NCBI GenBank assembly: GCA_958298945.1
Contig: OY282609.1
Span: 9,220,326 to 9,284,325, forward strand
Source of the DNA: Atherix ibis
Taxonomy: Eukaryota > Arthropoda > Insecta > Diptera > Athericidae
Length of the DNA: 64,000 nt
Direction of reading: 5' to 3'
A program made the translations under genes and the position numbers. The notes beneath the pieces were generated by a model. The model saw only the letters and a program-made list of their open reading frames with translations. It made no database searches and had not been told where the DNA came from. This document shows positions 23,091 through 35,566 of the stretch, one piece after another (the first letter of the stretch is position 1; every line of letters starts with the position of its first letter).

Positions 23091-25722
23091 GGGTGCTGGA
23101 CTTTCAAAAAAAAAATTTTTTGGATGTGCTAAATTTTCGAAAAAAAAATTTTGGATGCTGAATTTTCGAAAAAAAACAACATTTTAAATGCTGATTTTTG
23201 AATAAAATGTTTTTTTTGTTGGATGGTGAGTTTTCGAATTAAATTGTCTTTTTGGGTGCTAGATTTTCAAAAAAAAAATGTTTGGATGCTGAATTTTCGA
23301 AAAAATTTTGGATGCTAAATTTTCGAGAAAAAAACATTTTAACTGCTGATTATTCTAATTGAATTTTTTTGGATGCTGAATTTTTAAAAAATGTAATTTT
23401 GGATGCTTAATTTTCAGGGAAAAAAATTTTGGAAGCTGAATTTTCGAAAAAAAAATGTCCTTTTGGATGCACACTTTTCGAAAAAAGTGTCTTTTTACAT
23501 GCTGTGTTTTAAATAAAATGTTCTTTTTGTTGGATGCTGAGTTTTCGAATTGAATTTTCTTTTTGGGTGCTGGATTTTCAAAAAAAAAAATTTTGGATGC
23601 TGAGTTTTCGAAGAAAAAATTTTTGGATGCTGAATTTTCGAAAAAAAAACATTTTAAATTCTTATTATTGTAATTAATTTTTTTTTTTTTGGATGCTGAA
23701 TTTTTAAAAAAAAGTATTTTTGGATGCTGAATTTTCGGAAAAAAATTTGGAAGCTGCATTTTCGAAAAAAATGTCCTTTTGAATGCAGACTTTTCGAAAA
23801 AAATGTCTTTTTAGATGCTGATTTTTGAATAAAATGTTTTTTTTGTTGGATGATGAGTTTTTGAATTAAATTTTCTTTTTGGGTGCTGGATTTTCAAAAA
23901 AAAATTTTTTGGATGCCGAATTTTCGGAAAAAAATTTGGAAGCTGCATTTTCGAAAAAAATGTCCTTTTGAATGCAGACTTTTCGAAAAAAATGTCTTTT
24001 TAGATGCTGATTTTTGAATAAAATGTTTTTTTTGTTGGATGATGAGTTTTTGAATTAAATTTTCTTTTTGGGTGCTGGATTTTCAAAAAAAAATTTTTTG
24101 GATGCCGAATTTTCGAGAAAAAAAACATTTTAAATGCTTATTATTGCAATTAATTTTTTTTGGATGCTGAATTTTTGAAAAAATGTATTTTTGGATGCTG
24201 AATTTTCGGAAAAAGTTTTGGAAGCTGAATTTTCGAAAAAAAAAATGTTTTTAGATGCTGATTTTTTAATAAAATTTTCTTTTTGTTGGATGCTGAGTTT
24301 TCGAATTGAATTTTCTTTTTGGGTGCTGGATTTTCAAAAAAAAAAATTTTTGGATGCTGAATTTTCGAAGAAAAAATTTTTGGATGCTGAATTTTCGAAA
24401 AAAAAACATTTTAAATTCTTATTATTGTAATTAATTTTTTTTTTTTGGATGCTGAATTTTAAAAAAAAAGTATTTTTGGATGCTGAATTTTCGGGAAAAA
24501 AATTTGGAAGCTGCATTTTCGAAAAAAATGTTCTTTTGAATGCAGACTTTTCGAAAAAAAAATGTCTTTTTAGATGCTGATTATTGAATAAAATGTTCTT
24601 TTTGTTGGATGATGAGTTTTTGAATTAAATTTTCTTTTTGGGTGCTGGATTTTAAAAAAAAAATTTTTTGGATGCCAACTTTTCGAAGAAAAAATTTTTG
24701 GATGCCGAATTTTCGAAAAAAAACTTTTTAAATGCTTATTATTGTAATTAATTTTTTTTGGATGCTGAATTTTTGAAAAAATGTATTTTTGGATGCTGAA
24801 TTTTCGGGAAAAAAATTTTGGAAGCTGAATTTTCAAAAAAAAATGTTTTAGATGCTGATTTTTGAATAAAATTTTCTTTTCGGATGCTGATATTTCGAGA
24901 AAAAATACCTTTCTGGATGCTGAATTTTCGTAAAACAAATTTTTGGAAGCGGAATTTTCGAGAAAAACAATCTTTTGGGTGCCGATTTTCCGAATAAAGT
25001 TTCCTTTTTAGATTCTGATTTTTCGAATAAAATTTTCTTTTTGAATGCTAATTTTTTTTAAAAACACTTTTGGATGCTGATTGTTTGAAAAAATGTGTTT
25101 TTTTTTTAGCTGACTTTTTGGAAAAAATATCTTTTTGAATGCTGATTTTTCGAATAAAATTTTTTTTTGCTGCTTTTTCAACAAAAAAATATATTTTTGG
25201 GTGCTGGATTTTCGACTAAAATTTTCTTTTTGAATGCTGATATTTCGAAAAAAAAACGTTTGCTGATTTCTCGAATAAAATTGTCTTTTGGATGCTAAAT
25301 TTTCGTAAAAAAAATTTTTGGAAGCTGAATTTTCGAAAAAAAATGTCCTTTTGGACACTGATTTTTGAATAAAATGTTCTTTTCGGATGCTGATATTTCG
25401 AGAAAAAATATCTTTTTGGATGTCTTTTTTAGACAAATTTCCTTTTGAATGCTGATTTTTTGAATAAAATTTTTTTTGCTGCTTTTTCAACAAAAAAATA
25501 TTTTTTTGAATGCTGAGTTTTCGAAAAAAATATCTTGTTGGGTGCTGGATTTTCGACTAAAATGTTCTTTTTGAATGCTGATATTTCGAAAAAAACGTTT
25601 GCTGGTTTCTCGAATAAAATTGTCTTTTTGGATGCTGAATTTTCGTAAAAAAAATTTTTGGAAGCTGAATTTTCGAGAAAAACAATCTTTTTGGGTGCTG
25701 ATTTTTCGAATAAAATTTTCTT
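23090..25722. repeat. 2.6-kb A/T-rich minisatellite with higher-order repeats, inside a rosa-type element
   Basis: Degenerate monomers of about 30-38 bp follow the pattern ggatgctgaattttcgaaaa plus an A/T tract. There are higher-order duplications: a ~189-bp block starting at 23746 is repeated at 23935, and a ~757-bp offset links 23531-23750 with 24288-24510. Both strands show long stop-poor frames made of the same ~10-residue peptide, which are repeat artefacts and not genes. Monomers such as gctgatttttcgaataaaat near 25700 match the DFSNKIFFTD-coding segment of the rosa relic at 18370-18400, so the array probably grew from that part of the transposase sequence. Confidence 0.88.
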
Positions 25723-26090
25723 TTAAAAAGTTACCGTCAATTCTGATCGCTTAGGTAGGCAGTATGAGAACCTATTATTTTGACCTGAAATTGAAAATTA
25801 AAACCTGGGCATATGTGGTTTTAATAAAACGGCACCACAAGCCACACAACATGATAAATTGTGACTTTATTTTTCGCGAAAAGTTCCAAGTCATTTATTT
25901 TTTAGATTTAGTGATATCAATTGGCATTTATATAGAATCATGCGATTTGATGGCGTTAGACTCTTGCTTGTGCGACTATACCAAACATCGTGTTTACACA
26001 GACAATCATCAAATTTTAAGGAATTCAAAAAAAACCAACATCCGTCTAGTAATAAAAGAATTACAGCTAAATAAAATTACAAAATTATGT
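25723..26090 (+). mobile_element. Rosa-type mariner relic, 3' part
   Basis: Directly after the minisatellite the plus strand reads VTVNSDRL, then YENLLF, then a degraded FNKTAPQATQHD (second-Asp block), FSDINW, YTKHRVYTDNHQI and VIKELQLN. This is the expected order for the second half of a rosa-type transposase, in shifted frames. The frame at 25764-26093 covers parts of it. Confidence 0.68.
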
Positions 26091-27234
26091 TAAAAAAATA
26101 TTTGTATTATATAATTTGTGAAAAAAAAATATTTCCCTCAGAAATGACCTCAAAAATTCTTTTTTTTTGAAAGAACTATTTTCTATAAGAATAAAAATAA
26201 AAATAATTTGCACAAACAAATTCTCCAAAACAGTACAACTTTTCAACAAATCCTATTTATATAAGAATGAATTTTCTTTTGATCCTTTTTTTTAATGTTG
26301 TTATTTTGGCAACAATGAAACAACGTCGTATTGTTTATTTATTCGCAAATCGATAGCTTCCCAAAGAGATAATAAAAACAAATCTGTATGGTTATGACTT
26401 TCCAAAAAAAAGAAAAAGAGAACAAGTTCTTATATCCTTTTCTTCCTTAAATGCCAATATCTTACGTATGTATATAAGAGTTTTATCAAAGTCGTTACAA
26501 TAGAAGTAAAAGATTTTATCATCCGATTGAGTTTATGGAAGACGATATTCTCGTACTTCTTTTGACAAGATAAGTCCAACTAATAAATATATAGCATTTT
26601 TTCGTTTGTTTATTTTTTGAAAATTTCGTCCACAAAAGATTTTTTATTCATACTAAAATATTCAATTAATCAAAAAAAAATAGCATAAAAATTAAGATAA
26701 TCCCGTCAAATCCGAATAATTTGTTCTTTCAATCAAAATGCTCTTAAAAGGATTTAAAACGATGAAAAATGACATCTTATTATAAGGTTAAAGTTTCCTT
26801 TTTTTTTAAAAAAATTAAATAAAATACAAAAATTATTGCTGTTTTTGTATAAAAAAAAAAAACTTTTTTAATTTTTAATCTAAATCCAAATTGTTTAAGC
26901 TACAAACTCTTTTTCCTTATCAAAAATACTATTTTTTTATACACCGAAAAAAATATTAATCAAAAATTCTTATTACTTTCCAAAGGCTAAGCCAATCCCA
27001 TCGAAATAATAAAGTTGTACTAATAATTAGTCACTGACATTTATCTAATCAAAAATTGAATATCAGTAAAATTATCAATAAATTTACTAATATTAATTTT
27101 GTAAACTTCCTAAAAGTAATTATTTTATAGTATATGTTTCACCATCTACAATATAATGGAATTTTTTGTCAAAATTTTATTTAAAAATATTATTATTAAA
27201 TATTCTGGAATTAATTTTAAAACTAGTTTATCAA
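26091..27234. other. A/T-rich spacer
   Basis: A/T-rich with many homopolymers. No feature recognised. Confidence 0.55.
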
Positions 27235-27985
27235 ATCCTTAAAAGCGGAAATTTCGAAGTTGAACACTTCACTATCCAGTGCTTGATTGACTTTAGAGCT
27301 TTCACTATTGAGCAGACAAAAATCAGGCTTTTGACAGAGTGTGAAATTCTGGTATTCTCCGGAAGTTTAAGCGAACCCTTTCTAATCCATACTTACTTAT
27401 GGCCAAATTCTGCCTTAAGAAGCGATATTTTCAGATGGTTAAGAATGTCGAACATTCGGAGATATCTACTTTCTGAGCAGGTGTACCACAAGGTAGTAGC
27501 ATTGGTCCTTTTTTATGCAACATTAACAACCATAATATTCTTACTTATAACAAAAACGTAATGGCAACATATTCTGAAGAGACTACCATCCCAACTCATC
27601 CCAAAAAATCCAATCATAGCATCCGCTATCCTTCAAAAAATTGGTTCAAAAATTGGAGAGTAAAAATTAACGATCAAAAATGCATAAATACGAGTACCAT
27701 TTTCACCCTTTACCGAAACCCAACCCCTTTTCAACATTCTTTTACGGCCATGCTATTGCACCAGAAAACAAGAAATCTTAGACACAAAATCAACGCTAAT
27801 AATAAACAGCAAATTGCTAATTTACCATAGAGGACACTGAAGCCAATTTGGACTTACCGACTTGAATTTTATCTATTAACGAAGCTATACAACCAATTAC
27901 AATTACGAATCTAGTAATTTTCTAGTAAATGAACCCCTTCAAAAAGTTTTCTTACCCTCTAAGTCACCATTGAAACCCTCCTCTT
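27235..27985 (+). mobile_element. Jockey-like non-LTR retrotransposon relic (reverse transcriptase)
   Basis: In broken frames the plus strand gives VKNVEHSEIST, a stop, then AGVPQGSSIGPFLCNI (the conserved VPQGSxLGP block of non-LTR reverse transcriptases, near 27477-27525). Next come YSEETTI (a degraded YADDTAI catalytic box), WFKNWRVKINDQKC near 27640-27680 and LKPIWTYRLEF near 27835-27870. The order fits a Jockey-type RT. The catalytic YADD is lost. Confidence 0.72.
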
Positions 27986-28610
27986 GGTAAAGAACTATCC
28001 ATCAAATACTCTCATAATAAACACCCAATAACTCCTTAAAGGGCAGTAGGGTTCGGAATCTTTTAATTGTAAATATCTATTAAAATTCTCAAAAAGAAAA
28101 AAAAATATTCCGAATATTAAAAAACTTTTAAATTATTGAAGAAAAAAAACTAATTAAAAAACCTGAAATTTTTTTAATGCAAGATTTTTTAAAAAATTCT
28201 AAATTTTGATTTAATGGAAATTTTTTTTTATTTTAAAAAATTTTCTTAATATTTAAATTTCAGAATAATTTTTTTTATGGTTTTTTGAGGAATTATTTGA
28301 GGAATGAAATTGATATGAACTTTTAATGATAAACACCTGTCAATTTTATTAATTGCTTAACCTTCTTTTATTAACAAGAATTAAAAGATTGCACTTTTAT
28401 GTATGCATTCGATACAATTTTTGTAATTGTAAATACAGGTTAATTGACACCGTTTTTTTTAAGATGAAAATAAAGCAATCGACCGTTTTTTTTTACAAAA
28501 TACTATATGAAAGAAAATTATTTTTTTTTCCTTTCATTTTTATTGCAATTAAATTTTTTTATTATAATCTATAGTTTATTATCGATTAAAACTCTCCTAA
28601 AATATAATAA
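27986..28610. other. A/T-rich spacer
   Basis: A/T-rich. No feature recognised. Confidence 0.5.
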
Positions 28611-29170
28611 AGGATGTCCCACATATCGATGCAAGATTTGAAAACTTGTACGCCATTATTTTCGGTAAAGTGTTGCCAACGAGAAAAAAGGACAACGTGA
28701 CAGCTGACAGTTGAGGATTATTAAAAATGGAACGCTAAATGAAGAAACAACGTTTTCTTCATTATTGAGCAATATTTTAAAAATAATAAAAGTTTGGCAG
28801 GTACAGTTCGCAATTTTCGTACAAAATATGGTCGGAAGAGTAATTTTAACTTCATCAACTCTGAAGAGATTAATTACAAAATTTAGGGAGACTCGATCAA
28901 TTAGTGATCCTAAGAACTGTGGCCGTCCGTCAACAGTTTGTGAGAGTGTGGCTGAGAGTTCAGGAACATCAATTCGGCACCGTGGTCATAAATTTGACAT
29001 TTCGAAAAGCGTATTCTCTTGAAAGATTTACAGATTCATGCTTACACAAAGATCAATTAACTCCAGAACCTAAGTCGAACAAAATCATCTTCACCGATGA
29101 GGCTCATTTTCATCTTAATGGCTGGTTTGGTTAAAAAAATTGTCGCATTTGGGGTTCAGAAAATCCACCA
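28611..29170 (+). mobile_element. Rosa-type mariner relic, N-terminal half feeding a tandem array
   Basis: Leader sequence (ggatgtcccacatatcgatg) is followed by broken frames reading SSTLKRLITKFRETRSISDP, NCGRPSTV, VAESSGTSIRHRGHKFDISK and LTPEPKSNKIIFTDEAHFHL. The last block holds the first catalytic Asp (FTDEAHF). This is the helix-turn-helix and start of the catalytic domain. From about 29125 the element passes into the 418-bp tandem array, whose unit is its own continuation. Confidence 0.77.
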
Positions 29171-32005
29171 GTGATTGTTAAGAAATTTTGAGAATCCACA
29201 AGGTGTTATTATTTGGTGTGGATTTTGGCATGGGGGCTTTGTCAGACCATTCTTCTTCAAAAATGCACCTGGTCAGGCAATAACAGTTAACGGCGCTCGT
29301 TATCGCAGTATAATAATCCAGTTTTTTGTGTCTAAATTGCAAAATACGACTGTGGACGCCATGTGGTTTCAACAAGACGGTACCACATGCCCTACAGCCT
29401 GAGAAACAATAACTTCTTGTGCAAATTTTGGAATACCCTATAATGTAGATATTTTTATATTGTAAAAAAAATTGTATTTTTTAAAGAAAGCTTTCTGAAA
29501 TATTTTATTGATCAAGCAAACATAAATTTTGAGGGCTTGTTTGGTTAATCAACAAAATTGTCGCATTTGGGGTTCAGAAAATCCACCAGTGATTGTTAAG
29601 AAATTTTTGGCATCCACAAGGTGTTATTATTTGGTGTGGATTTTGGCATGGGGGCTTTATCAGACCATTCTTCTTCAAAAATGCGCCTGGTCAGGCAATA
29701 ACAGTTAACGGCGCTCGTTATCGCAGTATAATAATCCAGTTTTTTGTGCCTAAATTGCAAAATACGACTGTGGACGGCATGTGGTTTCAACAACACGGTA
29801 CCACTTGCCCTACAGCCCGAGAAACAAAAACTTCTTGCGTTAATTTTGGAATACCTTATAATGTAGATATTTTTATATTGTAAAAAAAGTTGTATTTTTT
29901 AAAGAAAGCTTTCTGAAATATTTTATTGATCAAGCAAACATAAATTTTGAGGGCTTGTTTGGTTAATCAACAAAATTGTCGCATTTGGGGTTCAGAAAAT
30001 CCACCAGTGATTGTTAAGAAATTTTTGGCATCCACAAGGTGTTATTATTTGGTGTGGATTTTGGCATGGGGGCTTTATCAGACCATTCTTCTTCAAAAAT
30101 GCGCCTGGTCAGGCAATAACAGTTAACGGCGCTCGTTATCGCAGTATAATAATCCAGTTTTTTGTGCCTAAATTGCAAAATACGACTGTGGACGGCATGT
30201 GGTTTCAACAACACGGTACCACTTGCCCTACAGCCCGAGAAACAAAAACTTCTTGCGTTAATTTTGGAATACCTTATAATGTAGATATTTTTATATTGTA
30301 AAAAAAGTTGTATTTTTTAAAGAAAGCTTCCTGAAATATTTTATTAATCAAGCAAACATAAATTTTGAGGGCTTGTTTGGTTAATCAACAGAATTGTCGC
30401 ATTTGGGGTTCATAAAATCCACCAGTGATTGTTAAGAAATTTTGGGCATCCACAAGGTGTTATTATTTGGTGTGGATTTTGGCATGGGGGCTTTATCAGA
30501 CCATTCTTCTTCAAAAATGCGCCTGGTCAGGCAATAACAGTTAACGGCGCTCGTTATCGCAGTATAATAATCCAGTTTTTTGTGCCTAAATTGCAAAATA
30601 CGACTGTGGACGACATGTGGTTTCAACAAGACGGTACCACATGCCCTACAGCCTGAGAAACAATAACTTCTTGCGCAAATTTTGGAATACCCTATTTTGT
30701 AGATATTTTTATATTGTATAAAAAAAAATTTATTTTTTAAAGAAAGCTTTCTGAAATATTTTATTAATCAAGCAAACATAAATTTTGAGGGCTTGTTTGG
30801 TTAATCAACAAAATTGTCGCATTTGGGGTTCAGAAAATCCACCAGTGATTGTTAAGAAATTTTGAGAATCCACAAGGAGTTATTATTTGGTGCGGATTAT
30901 GGCATAGGGGCATTATCAGACCATTCTTCTTCAAAAATGCACCTGGTTAGGCAATAACAGTTAACGGCGCTCGTTATCGCAGTATAATAATCCAGTTTTT
31001 TGTGCCTAAATAACAAAATACGGCTGTGGACGACATGTGGTTTCAACAAAACGGTACCACATGCCCTACAGCCCGAGCAACAAAAACTTCTTGCGCAAAT
31101 TTTGGAATAACCTATAATGTAGATATTTTTATATTGTAAAAAATTGTATTTTTTAAAGAAAGCTTTCTGAAATATTTTATTAATCAAGCAAACATAAATT
31201 TTGAGGGCTTGTTTGGTTAATCAGCAAACTTGTCGCATTTGGGGTTCAGAAAATCCACCAGTGATTGTTAAGAAATTTTTGGCATCCACAAGGTGTTATT
31301 ATTTGGTGCGGATTTTGGCATAGGGGCATTATCAGACCATTCTTCTTCAAAAATGCACCTGGTCAGGCAATAACAGTTAACGGCGCTCGTTATCGCAGTA
31401 TATTAATCCAGTTTTTTGTGCCTAAATAACAAAATACGGCTGTGGACGACATGTGGTTTCAACAAAACGGTACCACATGCCCTACAGCCTGAGAAACAAT
31501 AACTTCTTGTGCAAATTTTGGAATACCCTATTTTGTAGATATTTTTATATTGTATAAAAAAAAATTTATTTTTTAAAGAAAGCTTTCTGAAATATTTTAT
31601 TAATCAAGCAAACATAAATTTTGAGGGCTTGTTTGGTTAATCAACAAAATTGTCGCATTTGGGGTTCAGAAAATCCACCAGTGATTGTTAAGAAATTTTG
31701 AGAATCCACAAGGAGTTATTATTTGGTGCGGATTATGGCATAGGGGCATTATCAGACCATTCTTCTTCAAAAATGCACCTGGTCAGGCAATAACAGTAAA
31801 CGGCGCTCGTTATCGCGATATAATAATCCAGTTTTTTGTGCCTAAATTGCAAAATACGGCTGTGGTTTCAACAAGACGGTACCACATGCCCTACAGCCCG
31901 AGAAACAATAACTTCTTGCACAAATTTTGGAATACCCTATAATGTAGATATTTTTATATTGTAAAAACAATAGTTTTTATTCTGAAATATTTTATTAATC
32001 AAACA
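29125..32005 (+). repeat. Seven-unit ~418-bp tandem array derived from rosa-type transposase
   Basis: Units start at equivalent points (gtgattgttaagaaat) at 29171, 29589, 30007, 30425, 30845, 31261 and 31681, a spacing of 416-420 bp. Each unit holds a transposase fragment (NCRIWGSENPP, then SGNNS, then FQQDGTTCPTA in parts) plus a ~110-bp A/T-rich tail. Units 2 and 3 look the same over essentially the whole unit. Units 4 and 6 share a distinctive tail (ctattttgtagat) and units 5 and 7 share their first part (gagaatccacaaggagttat). Unit 6 resembles unit 5 in the middle, so it is a mosaic. This fits unequal crossing-over or conversion. Confidence 0.93.
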
Positions 32006-34562
32006 AACATATTTTTTTTTAGGAATTTTATTTTTTCTTAATAAATAAATAATATTATATTTATCAAAATATTTCGTAGAATTTTTTTTCAGTTTAAAAA
32101 AAAAATTATAAATTTTCAATTTTTTGATAGATGTTCCGTTTCTCATATTTAAAATAGGAGTGATTTTTTTTTCTCGAAAACTAACAAAAACAAGGAAATC
32201 AATTTTTCCGCTCTTGTGCATTTTTTCAAATGTCAAAACTTTAAACTACCTACGTTCATGAACACGCACACGAACAAAAACCGTTCCATTTCATACTTAC
32301 ATGGGGGTATGTTTGCATAGAGACACGTAATAAGAAAGGGGAAGATTTGTTACGATATGCACTTGTACAATTCGATTATAACGATGCATTCTGAAAAGGG
32401 AAAATTTTTATGGTATATTGTGCTACCCACCCACAAGCCATTCTGTTATTTTAATACAAACATTTGGTAAGGGACAAGGTGGCGCGATGAACAAACAAAT
32501 TTATTTACTCGATGAAATCGACAGGTATGTGTACCATATACACACAATCAAACGCATTCCACCAACCAAAATGTATATAGATAGAGTAACTGTTTTTAGC
32601 AAATGCGATGATGACGATGATTTTATTGAAACAGCTTTTAAACGTTTGTGAATGAAAATTATGATGACGGACTTTTTCTTACTACTAGTTTGTTCGCTAC
32701 GGTAAATGCACACGCAAAATCAGATTGTTACGGTGTAAAAATTTCTATTACAAACACACATACACACTTAAATCACAAACTACATGCAAATGCATTTTGC
32801 AAAAAAAAAAATACATATACGATTAGAAAGCCGCCAATTGTACGCCGATAAAGCAGTGCAGAAAGTAAAGAGAAAGAGGGAAGAGATAATACAACTTTTG
32901 CGGAGATTTTTCACAGAAAATATTACTCTTTTTTCAATCGGATTTGATGAGCTAAATACTCTTGATCGCAGCTACAGCCAAGAATGGCAACAATATTTTG
33001 TACTCACCTCATTAGACTGATAGCACACAGGAACAGGACCAAATAAAGTTTTGACAGACTTCGTTGTTAGTTTAGTTTTGTTCTCTCTTTTACCGATCGA
33101 TGTGTAATATCAACACACACCAGCTGTTGTTCGTCTAACTCTTTCGACTGTTTTATTCGAATTTTCTATTATTGCATGCACTTGTTCTCTTTTCTTGGCA
33201 CCTGATTTACTACCACTTTGTTTATAGGCTCATAACACAATATTTCGTAAGCTATTGTCTTAACAAAAATTATAAAAATTTTTTTATTAAAATCTTCTCG
33301 TAACAATTAGTGAGAGAGAAAAAGCCGGGCACTTGTTCTTAACTAACTGACCAATAATAGAAATTTTCTAATTTCTATAAATGAGATAAAAAATTTACCA
33401 ATTACACACGTACACACTAACGAGAATAGAAAGAAGAAAAAAACCACCACAAAAGTTCACGTTTGAGCTTATAAGTATATTTTACGAGTATACAACGAAA
33501 ATGTTTAAATTATTTTATAATGTTTTTCTTCTATTGTTTACGAACTTTCCAAATAAAAATGTGAAAATTTAAAAATTCATTTCCATACACTTAACTTGAA
33601 TTTTACAATTAAAATCAACAATTTTTATTTTTTACAATATTGCCCGTTAATTATTGCGTAAGTTTTTTTTCTATCGATATTCTTTCCCTTTTATTTCTCT
33701 TTAATATATACAATATATTGTCACCGAATAGCTTTCCACAGAAAAAAAAAACAACTTTAAACCAGTTTCAATGACAGATAATCGTGGTTAGTCTCATTGA
33801 TATAGAAAAACACAAATCAACCTCGATTAAATCCTTAAAATCCGGTACTAAGTTATTTGATAAATTTCTATATTTTGGCAACTCAAGCGAAAGCGAAACA
33901 TACGCCCTGCGAGCACCATAACCTCGCTAAATATGCCGTGTTCGTTTTATATCAACTTAACACCGCTTACCGTATGCACTTTACGCTGTTCGATACAGAA
34001 TGTACGGACTTGGAATAAACGAAGCCCCAACAAATGCCGATTACTAAGCGATGTACGAGAAGCTTCAGCTGGACTGGGGAGTTCACCGCTACCGGCAACG
34101 TTGCCAGATACTTACCCAAAAACGTTCGTAGCGGAACGAGAATTGTCAGCAAAAATTTTCAATGCTACCATAGTCGAAATGAGTTACCGAAAAGAACTTT
34201 TTTCGTTGTACGCATTGTGATCCGCTTATTAATTATTAAATAACATTAAATCTTTTTATGAATCGAAATATAATAAATTCAAATTTAAATAAATTAACTC
34301 ATGTATAATTACTTTTATGAACTCTGTGAGTTTAAAAATTTGAAATATAATCTATGGAAATTTTTAAACTTTTTCATACTCTTTTGAGGTAAATACATAG
34401 AAATTTTTTTAAATACAACAAATTTTATAATTAAAATAAATTTTAAGTTAATTCAAATTTAACTTATCCAAATTTTGATTAATTAATACATTTTTTTTTG
34501 TGTCGATAAGTTTTGACATTTCAAAAAATCCAATATAATTGCTTTGCCGGTATTTAGTTAAA
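32006..34562. other. Intergenic region upstream of NUBPL; less A/T-rich block at 33.9-34.2 kb
   Basis: Mostly A/T-rich. The segment 33890-34220 is visibly less A/T-rich, with CpG-containing words, and has overlapping open frames on both strands (up to 95 codons). It resembles no known protein and could be a promoter or 5' UTR region for a gene on either side. No repeat or RNA gene recognised. Confidence 0.45.
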
Positions 34563-35529
34563 ATGTTTCTAAATAAAATTGTAATTATAAATGAAATTAA
34601 TGTTAATAGTTTATCATTAAAAAAAAAATTTTATTTAGAGATATTATGGAACAAAAACGACCGCACGTCAAGCTGAATTAATGGCAAAAAGTCTTCCGAA
34701 ACGTATGCCCATCCAAGGAGTTGATAAAATTATTGTTGTTGCATCTGGAAAAGGTGGTGTCGGAAAATCAACAACTGCGGGTTATTTATAAATGAGAAGA
34801 ACCGTTTAATTTGTTCATATTTGATTGTTTTTGTTTATAGTAAATTTATCAGTGAGCCTGGCAGCCAGAGGGATGCGTATAGGTTTGCTAGATGCGGATG
34901 TTTTTGGTCCATCAGTACCACTTATGATGAATATTAGCGAAGAGCCGCTAGTAAATGAGAATAATTTAATGATACCGCCTATAAATTATGGTGTGAAATG
35001 TTTGTCAATGGGTTTACTTGTTGAGGCCGGACCTATTGTATGGCGGGGCCCTCTGGTTATGTCAGCAATACAGCGACTATTGAGAGGAGCCGTATGGGGG
35101 CCACTTGATATTTTAGTTATAGACACTCCACCTGGAACTGGTGATGTTCATTTATCACTTTCACAAAATATCCCAATTGCTGGAGTGCTACTAATAAGCA
35201 CACCGCAAACAGCTGCGCTCGAAGTTACCGCACGAGGTGCAGAAATGTATAAAAAATTCAATGTACCCATAATTGGATTAGTTGAAAATATGCGTAATGC
35301 CATATGTGAGAATTGCGGCTCAAAAATAGAAATATTCCCAAATGTCACTGAGGTATTTGCAAAAAAATTAAACACAAACATTTTAGAAAGTATCCCAATC
35401 AATCCTCTTGTTACGGAGAATTGTGATAAAGGCACTCCTCTAGCAATTAAAGATCAAAATTCAAATTATTCAAAATCATTTCAAAATTTAACTAATCAAA
35501 TTTTAACATTTTTATTTAAACAAAAATAA
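34563..35529 (+). CDS. NUBPL: NUBPL/Ind1-like Mrp family P-loop ATPase (mitochondrial complex I Fe-S assembly)
   Basis: Three exons are inferred: 34563-34580, 34639-34780 and 34841-35529, with introns of 58 and 60 nt. The product is about 282 residues (human NUBPL is 319). The start [17 protein letters not shown] is rich in Arg/Lys and free of acidic residues, which fits a mitochondrial presequence. GKGGVGKST at residues 43-51 is the deviant Walker A motif of the Mrp/NBP35 family. [10 protein letters not shown] and [10 protein letters not shown] (~146-155) are the family's further nucleotide-binding motifs. CENC at ~209-212 is the CxxC pair that binds a bridging Fe-S cluster in this family. 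Known role: delivery of Fe-S clusters to respiratory complex I in the mitochondrial matrix. Exons 2 and 3 are firm; the six-codon exon 1 is the weakest part of the model. An AATAAA (35525-35530) overlaps the stop codon. Confidence 0.9.
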
Positions 35530-35566
35530 ATACCAAATGAACAAAAAAAAACGTAACATTCATTAA

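Noticed and set aside
23355..25493. Long open frames (up to 161 codons) on both strands in the 23-25 kb array
   Set aside because: They are made of one ~10-residue peptide repeated with variations and occur on both strands, as expected when an A/T-rich minisatellite happens to lack stop codons.
23090..25722. The regular repeats as a CRISPR array
   Set aside because: Monomers are degenerate and contiguous with no unique spacers, in a eukaryotic context with introns; this is a minisatellite.
29175..31942. Repeated 75-96-codon frames (MLRNF..PQGVIIWCGFW) looking like a multigene family
   Set aside because: They are frameshifted slices of one rosa-type transposase repeated by the 418-bp tandem array.
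33933..34220. 95-codon frame in the less A/T-rich block upstream of NUBPL as a protein gene
   Set aside because: Overlapping frames exist on both strands and no conserved motif is seen; a promoter or UTR explanation is at least as good.
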